The notes beneath the pieces are model-generated. The model was not told the DNA's origin. It was given only the letters and a program-made list of their open reading frames with translations, and made no database searches. This document shows positions 1 through 5,896 of a stretch of 5,896 nt of DNA, piece by piece. Numbering within the stretch: position 1 is the first letter of the stretch; each line of letters opens with the position of its first letter. The stretch lies in contig SOIA01000288.1 of the NCBI GenBank assembly GCA_004378665.1, positions 1-5,896 on the forward strand. The letters run 5' to 3'. The position numbers and the translations under genes were made by a program. Origin of the DNA: Candidatus Aminicenantota bacterium (lineage in GTDB: Bacteria; Acidobacteriota; Aminicenantia; Aminicenantales; Aminicenantaceae).

Positions 1-755
1 TAATCCAGCAGGCCGATCCGGGGAGGGCATAATTTCCCATCCTTGGTCAGCTTTCCTTCAGGAAAGACAGCCTGAACCACTCCGGCATCGGTGGCCATCT
101 GCACGTAACGCTCTAATACCCGGCGGTACAACAGGTTTTTCGAACCTCTCCGGATACAAAAAGCTCCCATTGCGCTGGATAGCTGCTGCACCGGCCAGAA
201 CCTTCCCCATTCACCCATCGCAAAACTCAGCGCCACTCTGTTTATCGCCAGGTAAGCCAACAGGATATAATCCATGTTGCTTCGGTGGTTCATGACAAAC
301 ACAACGCTCGATCGAGGATTAATCTTTTCCAGGCCCTCCTCATCGACAAAGCCGATCCTCACGCGGTAGAGAAGCCTCGAAAGGAATTTGCTCAGCCATC
401 TGCCGATCCGGAAGTAGAGGTAGGCATTGAATGCGGGAACGATCTCTCTCGCATAGCGTTCCACCTTCTCCATCGCCACTTCGTTGGGAACATTGTTCTC
501 CATGCAGTATTCTTTCACAGCTTTAAGAACCTGGGAATCGTACATCAAACGGTCGATGAGTATCTTCCGTTTTGTCAGCTTGAACGCGGGAAGCTGAAGA
601 TCAAGCTTTTTGTTGACTTCTTTGATGACGATGTTGACACGTCTGCGGATGTACCATCTCACACTGGGGAGGAGGATATGGTCCAGTAGAGCCCAGCCAA
701 CTAACCCGCAGCCGATAATCACCAACCATAAAGGAATACTGACCGTATCTGTCAT
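1..755 (-). CDS. plsB: PlsB-type glycerol-3-phosphate 1-O-acyltransferase, N-terminal part (C-terminus beyond left edge)
   Basis: The frame is open from ATG at 755 to the left edge (251 codons, no stop), so the 3' end is missing. Family role: acylates sn-glycerol 3-phosphate at position 1, the first committed step of phospholipid synthesis, at the inner face of the cytoplasmic membrane. Visible motifs: block I NHRSNMD (H157, D162, the HX4D catalytic pair), block II GAFCIRRG (197-204), block III FPEGKLTKDGK (231-241), then PPRIGLL (244-250), which is the PlsB order and spacing. Residues 6-29 form a hydrophobic segment, probably a membrane anchor, followed by basic RWYIRRRVN. The region ahead of block I is about 155 residues, much shorter than in E. 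coli PlsB, so this belongs to a compact PlsB-like group. Start choice: this is the only in-frame ATG after a TGA ten codons upstream, and AAGGTGG ends 4 nt before it. It lies 62 bp downstream of the hydrolase gene on the same strand, suggesting an operon. PlsC-like 1-acyl-G3P specificity is the main alternative. Confidence 0.88.
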   Translation of the reverse strand, partial: MTDTVSIPLWLVIIGCGLVGWALLDHILLPSVRWYIRRRVNIVIKEVNKKLDLQLPAFKLTKRKILIDRLMYDSQVLKAVKEYCMENNVPNEVAMEKVERYAREIVPAFNAYLYFRIGRWLSKFLSRLLYRVRIGFVDEEGLEKINPRSSVVFVMNHRSNMDYILLAYLAINRVALSFAMGEWGRFWPVQQLSSAMGAFCIRRGSKNLLYRRVLERYVQMATDAGVVQAVFPEGKLTKDGKLCPPRIGLLD

Positions 756-796
756 GATTCCACCTTCACTCCCTCCGTTTACTCATGTGCCGAGAT

Positions 797-815
797 TGAG
801 ATTTTTAGCATCTCA
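797..815 (-). other. Intercistronic hairpin just after the hydrolase stop codon
   Basis: Perfect 6-bp inverted repeat TGAGAT/ATCTCA around a 7-nt loop, starting 2 nt beyond the hydrolase TGA (818-820). No U-tract follows on either strand, so it is not a canonical Rho-independent terminator. It could be a weak pause or mRNA-stability element between the hydrolase and plsB cistrons. The stem is short and could be chance. Confidence 0.3.
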
Positions 816-817
816 CT

Positions 818-1603
818 TCATTCCTTCCTGGATTCTGGATGATTGAACTCTCCATTTTCCAGAAAATGGATAATCTGCTTGATCACAGATTTGCTCTTCA
901 TGATAAACGTATGGCTGTTCGGCATCACGATAAAATCTGTCATGCCTTTGACTTTCGCACTCTCCACAGAGACAATCCCGTCGTCCGCTCCCGGAAGGAC
1001 CATAGAGGAAGCGGGATTAAAGCTCAAACTGCCGGTAATCACGCCCAGTTCGAAATCCACCGGACCAAGGCTTCGTGGAACACTCTCTTTATCCGTTCCC
1101 AGCTGCTGACCGGACGGCCCGTTCTTCTTTTTATACAGATATGTGTCTCTGAGATGATCGACCAGTTCGCTTCCCTGGTTGGGCGGACTGAGCATCACGA
1201 CACGGCCGAGACTTTTGAGCTTGTGATGATTTAAATAATAGCGAACGATGATTCCTCCCATTGAGTGGGTGACAAAATGGATCTTAATTCCAGAGTCTGT
1301 GGGAAAGCGTTCGATAATTGCTCCGAGCACATTTTCCGCAAGATACTCTATCGGATGCTCGGTAGAAGGATAATCCACGTTGATCACCCTGTAGCCAATG
1401 TCTGAGAGGCTTTTCTCTATTTTGTCCATCGAGCGGTACGAGCGGGCCAACCCATGGAGCAGTATCACATAATCGCTTCTTTCAAAGCTTGCTTCTTGAA
1501 CGGATTGGTCAAAACTCTGAGAGGGGATTATCAGCAGGGCAGCCATAAGGAAAACTCCGACCTTTAGGGCCTTGTTTTGTGCGGAACACACGAACATTTG
1601 CAT
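818..1603 (-). CDS. Exported alpha/beta-hydrolase (lipase/esterase, LipA/PGAP1-like)
   Basis: Complete gene of 261 residues. Family role: serine hydrolase of carboxylic esters, often acyl lipids; the substrate here is unknown. Visible: ILLHGLARS (47-55) gives the HG oxyanion-hole motif (H50-G51). THSMGG (112-117) is the nucleophile elbow with Ser114. PGADDGIVSVESA (204-216) supplies the acid (D207 or D208). NSHTFIM (229-235) gives His231. The triad is therefore intact. The N-terminus has Lys11 and Lys14 followed by hydrophobic 15-27 (VGVFLMAALLIIP) and then polar SQS, which looks like a Sec signal with cleavage near residue 30; there is no lipobox. A TGA lies two codons before ATG 1603, so translation cannot begin earlier. 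ATG 1603 lacks a clear Shine-Dalgarno. Met3 is equally possible. Met20 has GGAG 8 nt upstream but would remove the basic part of the signal. It is probably co-transcribed with downstream plsB; a good promoter lies about 90 nt upstream. Esterase versus phospholipase cannot be decided from sequence. Confidence 0.9.
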   Translation of the reverse strand: MQMFVCSAQNKALKVGVFLMAALLIIPSQSFDQSVQEASFERSDYVILLHGLARSYRSMDKIEKSLSDIGYRVINVDYPSTEHPIEYLAENVLGAIIERFPTDSGIKIHFVTHSMGGIIVRYYLNHHKLKSLGRVVMLSPPNQGSELVDHLRDTYLYKKKNGPSGQQLGTDKESVPRSLGPVDFELGVITGSLSFNPASSMVLPGADDGIVSVESAKVKGMTDFIVMPNSHTFIMKSKSVIKQIIHFLENGEFNHPESRKE

Positions 1604-1615
1604 GAGTCAGTTTAT

Positions 1616-1653
1616 CCGGTTAAAAAGAGAAGCCAGAAGTCTCTGCTTAACGG
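1616..1653 (-). promoter_or_regulatory. Imperfect hairpin in the hydrolase 5' leader
   Basis: Read on the minus strand, CCGTTAA pairs with TTAACCGG (7 bp with one bulged C). A 2x2 internal loop and an inner AGAGA/TCTCT stem (5 bp, 9-nt loop) follow. The structure ends 12 nt before the hydrolase ATG, where a Shine-Dalgarno would normally lie. It contains five U residues but they are partly inside the stem, so terminator function is doubtful. It may modulate initiation. Whether it folds in vivo is inference. Confidence 0.35.
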
Positions 1654-1699
1654 TTTATCTCCGTTTTTCTCTTTTTCTCCAATCAACAACTGTCAATAG

Positions 1700-1727
1700 C
1701 TTATATCATCGGAAAAATGAAGGTCAA
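1700..1727 (-). promoter_or_regulatory. Sigma70-like promoter for the hydrolase-plsB pair
   Basis: On the minus strand, -35 TTGACC (1722-1727) and -10 TATAAG (1700-1705) each match 5 of 6 consensus bases and are separated by 16 bp. It lies in the 145-bp gap after the DUF6067 gene and points at the hydrolase. Predicted transcription would start near 1692, giving a leader of about 90 nt that contains the 1616-1653 hairpin. It suggests the hydrolase and plsB need not depend on read-through from the large gene upstream. Confidence 0.5.
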
Positions 1728-1748
1728 GAGTGAACGAATTCTTCTATT

Positions 1749-4700
1749 CTATTTCTTCTCGCTGAGTATCAAAAGCCAGCCCTTGCCTGGTTCGACGGGG
1801 ATCATATCGGTCGGCTTGAAGGTGGTTTTTCCCTGGAACTCTTTTATGAACGGAGCATGAAGCTTCATATTCTCCGGGTTCATCCCCAGTGTTTTCCAGT
1901 CGATCTCCAGCTTGCAGAGAACGATATCCTCTGCCCAGCTGGCGATTGAAACCAGGACGGTGTCCTTTTTAACGTAAGCAGTCGCCAGGACATCCGGGTT
2001 TTCCGTTTTCACCGGACATGATGGAGACCAGTATCCCTTCATCCGCGCTTCCTGAATTCCGAAATCATCCCAGATCTTCCATAACGGCCTGGGGTCTCCT
2101 GCCCAGGGAAGGCGGCTGGTCATTCCGTATAGCATGCCCCGCCACGGATTCCCACCGCCTTGAAGCATCTCGCCCATGATTCCAAACGGAATTCCCGAGA
2201 GTTCGATCAGCCAGAAATCCGGAGAGGAATCGTAATCGAAGTACTCCCCGAACCATAAGCGGTTGATATAAGGGAAATGCTCGAGATAAAGATTGGCGCT
2301 GTTGGCGAAACCATCCCTCGGATTGAACTGGTTTGCGGAATGCAGATCGATCAGGGCCCCTTTCCGGCCACGGTCCAGGATCTTCCGGACTCTCTTCATG
2401 GTTGTCCTGTCATAGGCAACATCATCGATATAAAGCCCGTCTATCCCGATATTCTGGACCAGCCAGTTGAGCCCTTCGAGATAGTAATTGTGCCAGCGCG
2501 ACATGCCGCTGTTGATGATCGCAGCGTCCTTGAGCCGGGGAACAAACCAGGCCGCGATATAGTTGGAATCAAGATGTTCCTGAAGCCAGGAATATCCACC
2601 CCCAGGACCGGGCGAAAAGATTTCATCTCCCAGGCTCCGGAGCGCGAAAATCTCAGCCGCTCGGTTGGACAGCTCCCGGATCGTGTAGTAGATCTTGACC
2701 TTCAAGCCTTTATTGTGAGCTTCGTTCACATAATCCTTCATCTGCTGGGTGTGGATGAAAGGATAGTTGATGTAGGGATTGACTTGGTTGGCATGATGAT
2801 TGTTGATGGTGTTCGCTCCGGTTCTGGCTATCTCGTCTATCGGTTTATACGCATGGTAAAACCGGTTTTCCCAGTGACTTTTTGTATCCACTGTTTTAAA
2901 CGGCGTGAGAAGCAGGTTGAAATGGAAATGCAGCGTTTCGCCGGCACTGATCGTCCGCGGCCCGCTGTAGGACGTAACCAGCACTGTGTTTTCTCTAGAT
3001 TCCTCGATCCTGCATCCGCCTTTTCCGCCGTTGTACCAGGAGGGAGGCATATTCAGGGGTTTGGAGTGATAAAAATTGGTGTTTAGGGACCGCGAATAAT
3101 TTTCTCCTCTGAACGAAACCTGCAGGCCGGCATTGACATCACCGATCCAAACGGAATCCTGGTTTTTCTTCTGGTCCCATTTCCAGTGGAATGTCTGGGG
3201 ACGGAATCCACCCTTGAGGCCCATCCCCATGCTGTACCTGGCTACGTCTTTGATAATCGGAATTTCAAGCCGAATGTCTTTAACTCCTATGTTCTCATTA
3301 GAGCTCAATTCGACCTTGAACTCGAGGAAACCGTCACACTCCAGCCGGGCTTCACAGTCCATTATCATAGCACCGGACTCGGATTTTGACTCCCAGATTA
3401 CTACTCCGGGCCTGACCTTGGTTATAGAGGCTCCATCTCCTTCCCAATGAAAAAGATTATTTTTTGTATCCTCAACTATCAAATTAATGGGAGAGGAGAG
3501 GATATCGCGTCCTTTGTCGATGATATGCGTCACTTCAGGAGCGAACAGGCTCTGGATCTGCTCAGGGAATCCTGTCTTCCCGATTCTCACTTTTCTGCCA
3601 AGAATGCTGAAGGTATTGCCCTGCACAATTATCGGAGTGAAAGGTGGAACAGTATGATCATCAAAAGCAATCTTGGAATCCAGCCAGCGCAAACGCGAAT
3701 GTCTCCAGAGCTCACTGTCACCCGCATCCACCAAAGTTTCCTGTGTGACGTTTATAATGAGCTGGATTGAGGCTTCCTTCATATCTTTTGGCTTGACGGT
3801 GACTGTCCCTTCGTATTTGCCCGGACGCGCATCCAGGGGAATCTCGATTCCGCACCAGAGAGGCTGGACTTTTCCCTTGTCCACCGGACAGATTTTGTCC
3901 AGTTCTTCTCCGTCCCAGTTAATCCCGCTGACGTTGATGCAGCGCAGAGCGGAGGCCGGAATATTCGTTTTGGATGTGGCGTGCTTCATCTCGCTGAAGG
4001 AGACGTCGATATCTTCAATCGCTTTCCTTGCTGCAAAAACACCGATCTGGAAAGCATAGAACTCTCCTCTGGCGGCATCTCCCCGGAATGTGGTTGCGGG
4101 TCCTTTTCGAATCCATCTGAAGGGAAGGTCCTTCCACATACGGATGGGGAATCTGCGGTCTTCTGAAAACAGAAGGTAATCGGAGTCGGGATGACTTTTC
4201 AGTATTTTCTCGACTTCCTCTGCCGTAGCGATCACTTCCATCGGATAAAAACTGTTGAGCTCATCGATCGATTGAATCTCAACAACCTGAGCAACCGGAA
4301 ATCTCTCTTTTTTGATTCCTGGCAATTTGTCCGGTGTCAATTCATGACGTTCAAGCCACTCCTGTTCTGCGGTCTGTTCGGGTTCCGGGTAAGTCACACT
4401 CGGGTAATTGCTCCGTCCGGACATGACATGAGGCATGTAGTATACATAATATTCTCCGGGAACTATCATCGGCTGAAAGACCAGATTACCGAATTCCCTG
4501 TTGATATCCACCCGACAGAGATTTTTGACTCTGGTGCCGGTTTGTGCGTCGATGAGTAGGATGTTTTTCTTCTCCGGGTCAACATCTCTCCTCCGCCACT
4601 GAATGTGGACCCACACAGCATCCGCTTTTTGATTCACACGGACCACTACTCGGTGATTGCCGAAAGTGTCTGAATCCCATGTGCCGGTCCCGTAGGGAAT

Positions 4701-4802
4701 CTCCTCTGATAAAAGATACGGAGGAGGGGAGAGGAGAGACAGGAATACTATCAATACTGCCGGATACACGCATGACTTCGAGATGTGTTTGAATCGGTCC
4801 AT
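1749..4802 (-). CDS. Large exported DUF6067-type (GH123-N-like) putative glycoside hydrolase
   Basis: Complete, 1017 residues, about the usual size for this group as I recall it. Signal peptide: basic MDRFKHISKS, hydrophobic 13-30, cleavage likely near 32. Probable layout: beta-sandwich 35-125; linker and second beta-rich module 165-355; large beta-domain 375-640; (beta/alpha)8-like barrel about 645-920; C-terminal beta-domain 930-1017. Stretches typical of the group are KGLKVKIYYTIREL (698-711), WFGEYFDYD (850-858) and MGEMLQGGGNPW (876-887). GIDGLYIDDV (786-795) has the strand-end acidic pair D793-D794, reminiscent of glycosidase active sites; GH123 beta-N-acetylgalactosaminidases use a D-E pair. 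D819, H821 and E841 are further candidates. Predicted role is extracellular or periplasmic glycan hydrolysis; substrate unknown. Start: AAGGAG lies 6 nt before the ATG. It is divergent from the Asp-box gene. No terminator is seen in the 145 bp downstream. The family is recognised from memory; catalytic residues are inferred. Confidence 0.85.
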   Translation of the reverse strand: MDRFKHISKSCVYPAVLIVFLSLLSPPPYLLSEEIPYGTGTWDSDTFGNHRVVVRVNQKADAVWVHIQWRRRDVDPEKKNILLIDAQTGTRVKNLCRVDINREFGNLVFQPMIVPGEYYVYYMPHVMSGRSNYPSVTYPEPEQTAEQEWLERHELTPDKLPGIKKERFPVAQVVEIQSIDELNSFYPMEVIATAEEVEKILKSHPDSDYLLFSEDRRFPIRMWKDLPFRWIRKGPATTFRGDAARGEFYAFQIGVFAARKAIEDIDVSFSEMKHATSKTNIPASALRCINVSGINWDGEELDKICPVDKGKVQPLWCGIEIPLDARPGKYEGTVTVKPKDMKEASIQLIINVTQETLVDAGDSELWRHSRLRWLDSKIAFDDHTVPPFTPIIVQGNTFSILGRKVRIGKTGFPEQIQSLFAPEVTHIIDKGRDILSSPINLIVEDTKNNLFHWEGDGASITKVRPGVVIWESKSESGAMIMDCEARLECDGFLEFKVELSSNENIGVKDIRLEIPIIKDVARYSMGMGLKGGFRPQTFHWKWDQKKNQDSVWIGDVNAGLQVSFRGENYSRSLNTNFYHSKPLNMPPSWYNGGKGGCRIEESRENTVLVTSYSGPRTISAGETLHFHFNLLLTPFKTVDTKSHWENRFYHAYKPIDEIARTGANTINNHHANQVNPYINYPFIHTQQMKDYVNEAHNKGLKVKIYYTIRELSNRAAEIFALRSLGDEIFSPGPGGGYSWLQEHLDSNYIAAWFVPRLKDAAIINSGMSRWHNYYLEGLNWLVQNIGIDGLYIDDVAYDRTTMKRVRKILDRGRKGALIDLHSANQFNPRDGFANSANLYLEHFPYINRLWFGEYFDYDSSPDFWLIELSGIPFGIMGEMLQGGGNPWRGMLYGMTSRLPWAGDPRPLWKIWDDFGIQEARMKGYWSPSCPVKTENPDVLATAYVKKDTVLVSIASWAEDIVLCKLEIDWKTLGMNPENMKLHAPFIKEFQGKTTFKPTDMIPVEPGKGWLLILSEKK

Positions 4803-4808
4803 CGCTTT

Positions 4809-4814
4809 CTCCTT
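4809..4814 (-). promoter_or_regulatory. Ribosome binding site of the DUF6067 gene
   Basis: AAGGAG on the minus strand, 6 nt before ATG 4802. It fixes the start of the 1017-residue protein, whose first residues form a normal signal peptide. I could not find a convincing promoter for this gene. A TAGAAT hexamer close upstream lacks a -35 at proper spacing and would leave almost no leader. Confidence 0.8.
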
Positions 4815-4872
4815 GAGCTTATTCTATCTGAAAACCATCCCCGAGGTCTAATGTTCACTTTTCATTTTCTCG

Positions 4873-4901
4873 TTGACCTTTGTATCTATCTGATTTATTA
4901 T
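4873..4901 (+). promoter_or_regulatory. Sigma70-like promoter of the Asp-box protein gene
   Basis: -35 TTGACC (4873-4878) and -10 TATTAT (4896-4901) each match consensus in 5 of 6 positions with the ideal 17-bp spacer. Transcription would begin near 4908, giving a leader of about 113 nt. The -35 hexamer is identical to the one proposed at 1722-1727, which supports both being real sites of the same sigma factor. Confidence 0.6.
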
Positions 4902-5008
4902 TTTATATTCTAATTTTTTCAAATGGCTGGTGTATGTACAACCTAGTAAAACCACATCTTCAAATCCCAATCCCTTATTTTTATCAAAAATATACATCAA
5001 ATCCATCC

Positions 5009-5014
5009 AAGGAG
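5009..5014 (+). promoter_or_regulatory. Ribosome binding site of the Asp-box protein gene
   Basis: AAGGAG, 6 nt before ATG 5021. Same hexamer and same spacing as the divergent DUF6067 gene. It selects this ATG, which begins a typical signal peptide. Confidence 0.85.
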
Positions 5015-5020
5015 TGAATC

Positions 5021-5896
5021 ATGAAAAACAGGAAAAATCATTTCAAATTTTCGGCAATCATCTTTCTATTCTGTTTAGTGTGGGCTTTCCCCTCTGATTT
5101 GATGGGCCAGGATGTCACGGAAGACCTTTTGAAGAGTTTCGATTACCGTGCGATCGGGCCGACTCGCCAGAGCGGAAGGTTTGTGGACTTTGCTGTGCCG
5201 ACTCAGCATCCTCACACTTTCTATGCGGCGACAGCTTCTGGCGGCCTCTGGAAAACAACGAACCGCGGCATCACATTCGAGCCGATTTTCGATTTTGAGA
5301 AAGTCTTTTCCATCGGCGATATCGCTGTAGCCCCGTTAGATCCGAACATTGTCTGGGTCGGAACCGGAGAAGCCAACAACTCCAGAAGCTCTTACTGGGG
5401 AGACGGAATGTACAAGTCCACAGATGCCGGGAAAACCTGGAAGCACATGGGTCTCGAAGAATCCCATCATATCGGCCGCATCATCATCCATCCCAAGAAT
5501 CCGAACATCATCTATGTGGCAGCCCTCGGACATCTATACTCGGAGAATCCGGAGCGGGGATTGTACAAGTCAACCAACGGCGGAAAGAAATGGAAGAAAG
5601 TACTGGCTGTTCAATCCGACGGCAAGGACATCGGTGTCGTGGATGTGGCCATGGACCCGACCAACCCGGATATACTTTACGCCTGCACCTACGATAAAGA
5701 ACGGAAACCCTGGACCTTCAACCTGGGTGGCCCGGGAAGCGCGATTTACAAAACAACGAACGCTGGCAAAACCTGGACCAAACTCGGTGGCGGGCTTCCC
5801 GGCGGAATGCTCGGACGTATCGGAATCGACATTTACCATAGAAACCCGAACATACTGTACACATGCATTGAGAACGCCAATAAGCCCGATATGTCC
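5021..5896 (+). CDS. Secreted Asp-box (BNR, VPS10/sortilin-like) beta-propeller protein, N-terminal part (C-terminus beyond right edge)
   Basis: 292 codons are open to the right edge with no stop. Signal peptide: basic MKNRKNHFK, hydrophobic 10-23, likely cleavage after LMG (residue 29). Mature start leads into FDYRAIGPTRQSGR (40-53), the usual opening of these proteins. Four Asp-box motifs (S/T-x-D/N-x-G-x-x-W/F) follow at 79-86, 133-140, 184-191 and 245-252, spaced about 50-60 residues, one per propeller blade. Each blade carries a DPN or NPN-x-I-x-Y/W strand turn (107-112, 160-165, 215-220, 275-280). Family members commonly exceed 900 residues, so most of the gene may be missing. Asp-boxes are structural turns and do not show catalysis: although often labelled glycosyl hydrolase, no active-site residues can be identified here. 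Likely extracytoplasmic binding or polymer-handling role. Expressed from the promoter at 4873-4901; divergent from the DUF6067 gene. Confidence 0.88.
   Translation, partial: MKNRKNHFKFSAIIFLFCLVWAFPSDLMGQDVTEDLLKSFDYRAIGPTRQSGRFVDFAVPTQHPHTFYAATASGGLWKTTNRGITFEPIFDFEKVFSIGDIAVAPLDPNIVWVGTGEANNSRSSYWGDGMYKSTDAGKTWKHMGLEESHHIGRIIIHPKNPNIIYVAALGHLYSENPERGLYKSTNGGKKWKKVLAVQSDGKDIGVVDVAMDPTNPDILYACTYDKERKPWTFNLGGPGSAIYKTTNAGKTWTKLGGGLPGGMLGRIGIDIYHRNPNILYTCIENANKPDMS

Larger units (their letters stand above)
4803..5020. other. AT-rich divergent intergenic region
   Basis: These 218 bp separate two divergently transcribed exported-protein genes. About 4890-4920 is almost pure A/T. The region holds the plus-strand promoter at 4873-4901 and a ribosome site at each end. 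A short imperfect inverted repeat (GGTGTATGTACAACC, 4929-4943) lies downstream of the predicted plus-strand start point and could be an operator, but it is too small to claim. No RNA gene or terminator is visible. Confidence 0.6.

Noticed and set aside
285..689. Open frame of 134 codons on the plus strand
   Set aside because: Antisense to plsB, whose acyltransferase motifs are continuous across this stretch without a frameshift.
766..786. Six-codon minus-strand mini-ORF (ATG AGT ... TGA) in the hydrolase-plsB gap
   Set aside because: Out of frame with plsB and lacking its own ribosome site; expected by chance. A leader-peptide role has no support.
839..1234. Open frame of 131 codons on the plus strand
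   Set aside because: Antisense to the alpha/beta-hydrolase, whose triad motifs fix the coding strand.
1616..1653. Rho-independent terminator for the DUF6067 gene
   Set aside because: The hairpin's U run is partly paired within the stem and the G/C content is low. It also lies downstream of a good promoter, so it fits better as a leader structure.
2277..3086. Open frame of 269 codons on the plus strand
   Set aside because: It lies wholly antisense to the well-supported DUF6067 gene. Its translation has no recognisable motif and no ribosome site was evident, so it is a codon-bias shadow.
4890..4920. Possible AT-rich origin or attachment site
   Set aside because: No DnaA-box-like repeats, direct repeats, tRNA end or integrase are present. 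A promoter explains the AT richness.
5411..5776. DNA repeats with similar 30-bp units at 5411-5440 and 5747-5776
   Set aside because: They encode the Asp-box motifs of successive propeller blades. The similarity (22 of 30 bases) follows from the protein repeat, not from a mobile or regulatory DNA repeat.

Overview
This 5.9-kb window is ordinary, densely coded bacterial DNA with four protein genes: two complete and two cut by the window edges. Three genes lie on the minus strand and one on the plus strand, which is transcribed divergently from a 218-bp AT-rich intergenic region. I see no rRNA, tRNA, CRISPR array, insertion sequence, attachment site or phage gene.

Layout on the + coordinate. 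1-755 (minus) is the N-terminal 251 codons of a PlsB-type glycerol-3-phosphate acyltransferase with an N-terminal membrane segment. 818-1603 (minus) is a complete, probably exported alpha/beta-hydrolase (lipase/esterase) with a full Ser-Asp-His triad. It sits 62 bp upstream of the acyltransferase and is probably co-transcribed with it from a sigma70-like promoter at about 1700-1727. 1749-4802 (minus) is a complete 1017-residue exported protein that resembles the DUF6067 / GH123-N-like group: beta-rich N-terminal half, (beta/alpha)8-like glycosidase domain, and beta-sandwich tail. 5021-5896 (plus) is the start of a large secreted beta-propeller protein with Asp-box (BNR, VPS10/sortilin-like) repeats, open at the right edge.

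Organism. The genes have Shine-Dalgarno sites of the AAGGAG type and E. coli-like -35/-10 elements, and three of the four proteins have export signals. Together, a DUF6067 protein, an Asp-box/VPS10-like secreted protein and a PlsB-type acyltransferase fit an environmental Gram-negative heterotroph, for example the Acidobacteriota/Aminicenantes area. This is a guess from gene content, not a phylogenetic placement. The promoter pattern argues mildly against Bacteroidota.

How the genes might work together. The hydrolase-acyltransferase pair could concern membrane lipid turnover, releasing acyl chains outside and making lysophosphatidate inside. The divergent pair could both be exported polymer- or glycan-processing proteins. 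Both ideas rest on context only. No obviously new multi-gene system is visible. The most under-studied item is the DUF6067-type putative glycosidase.
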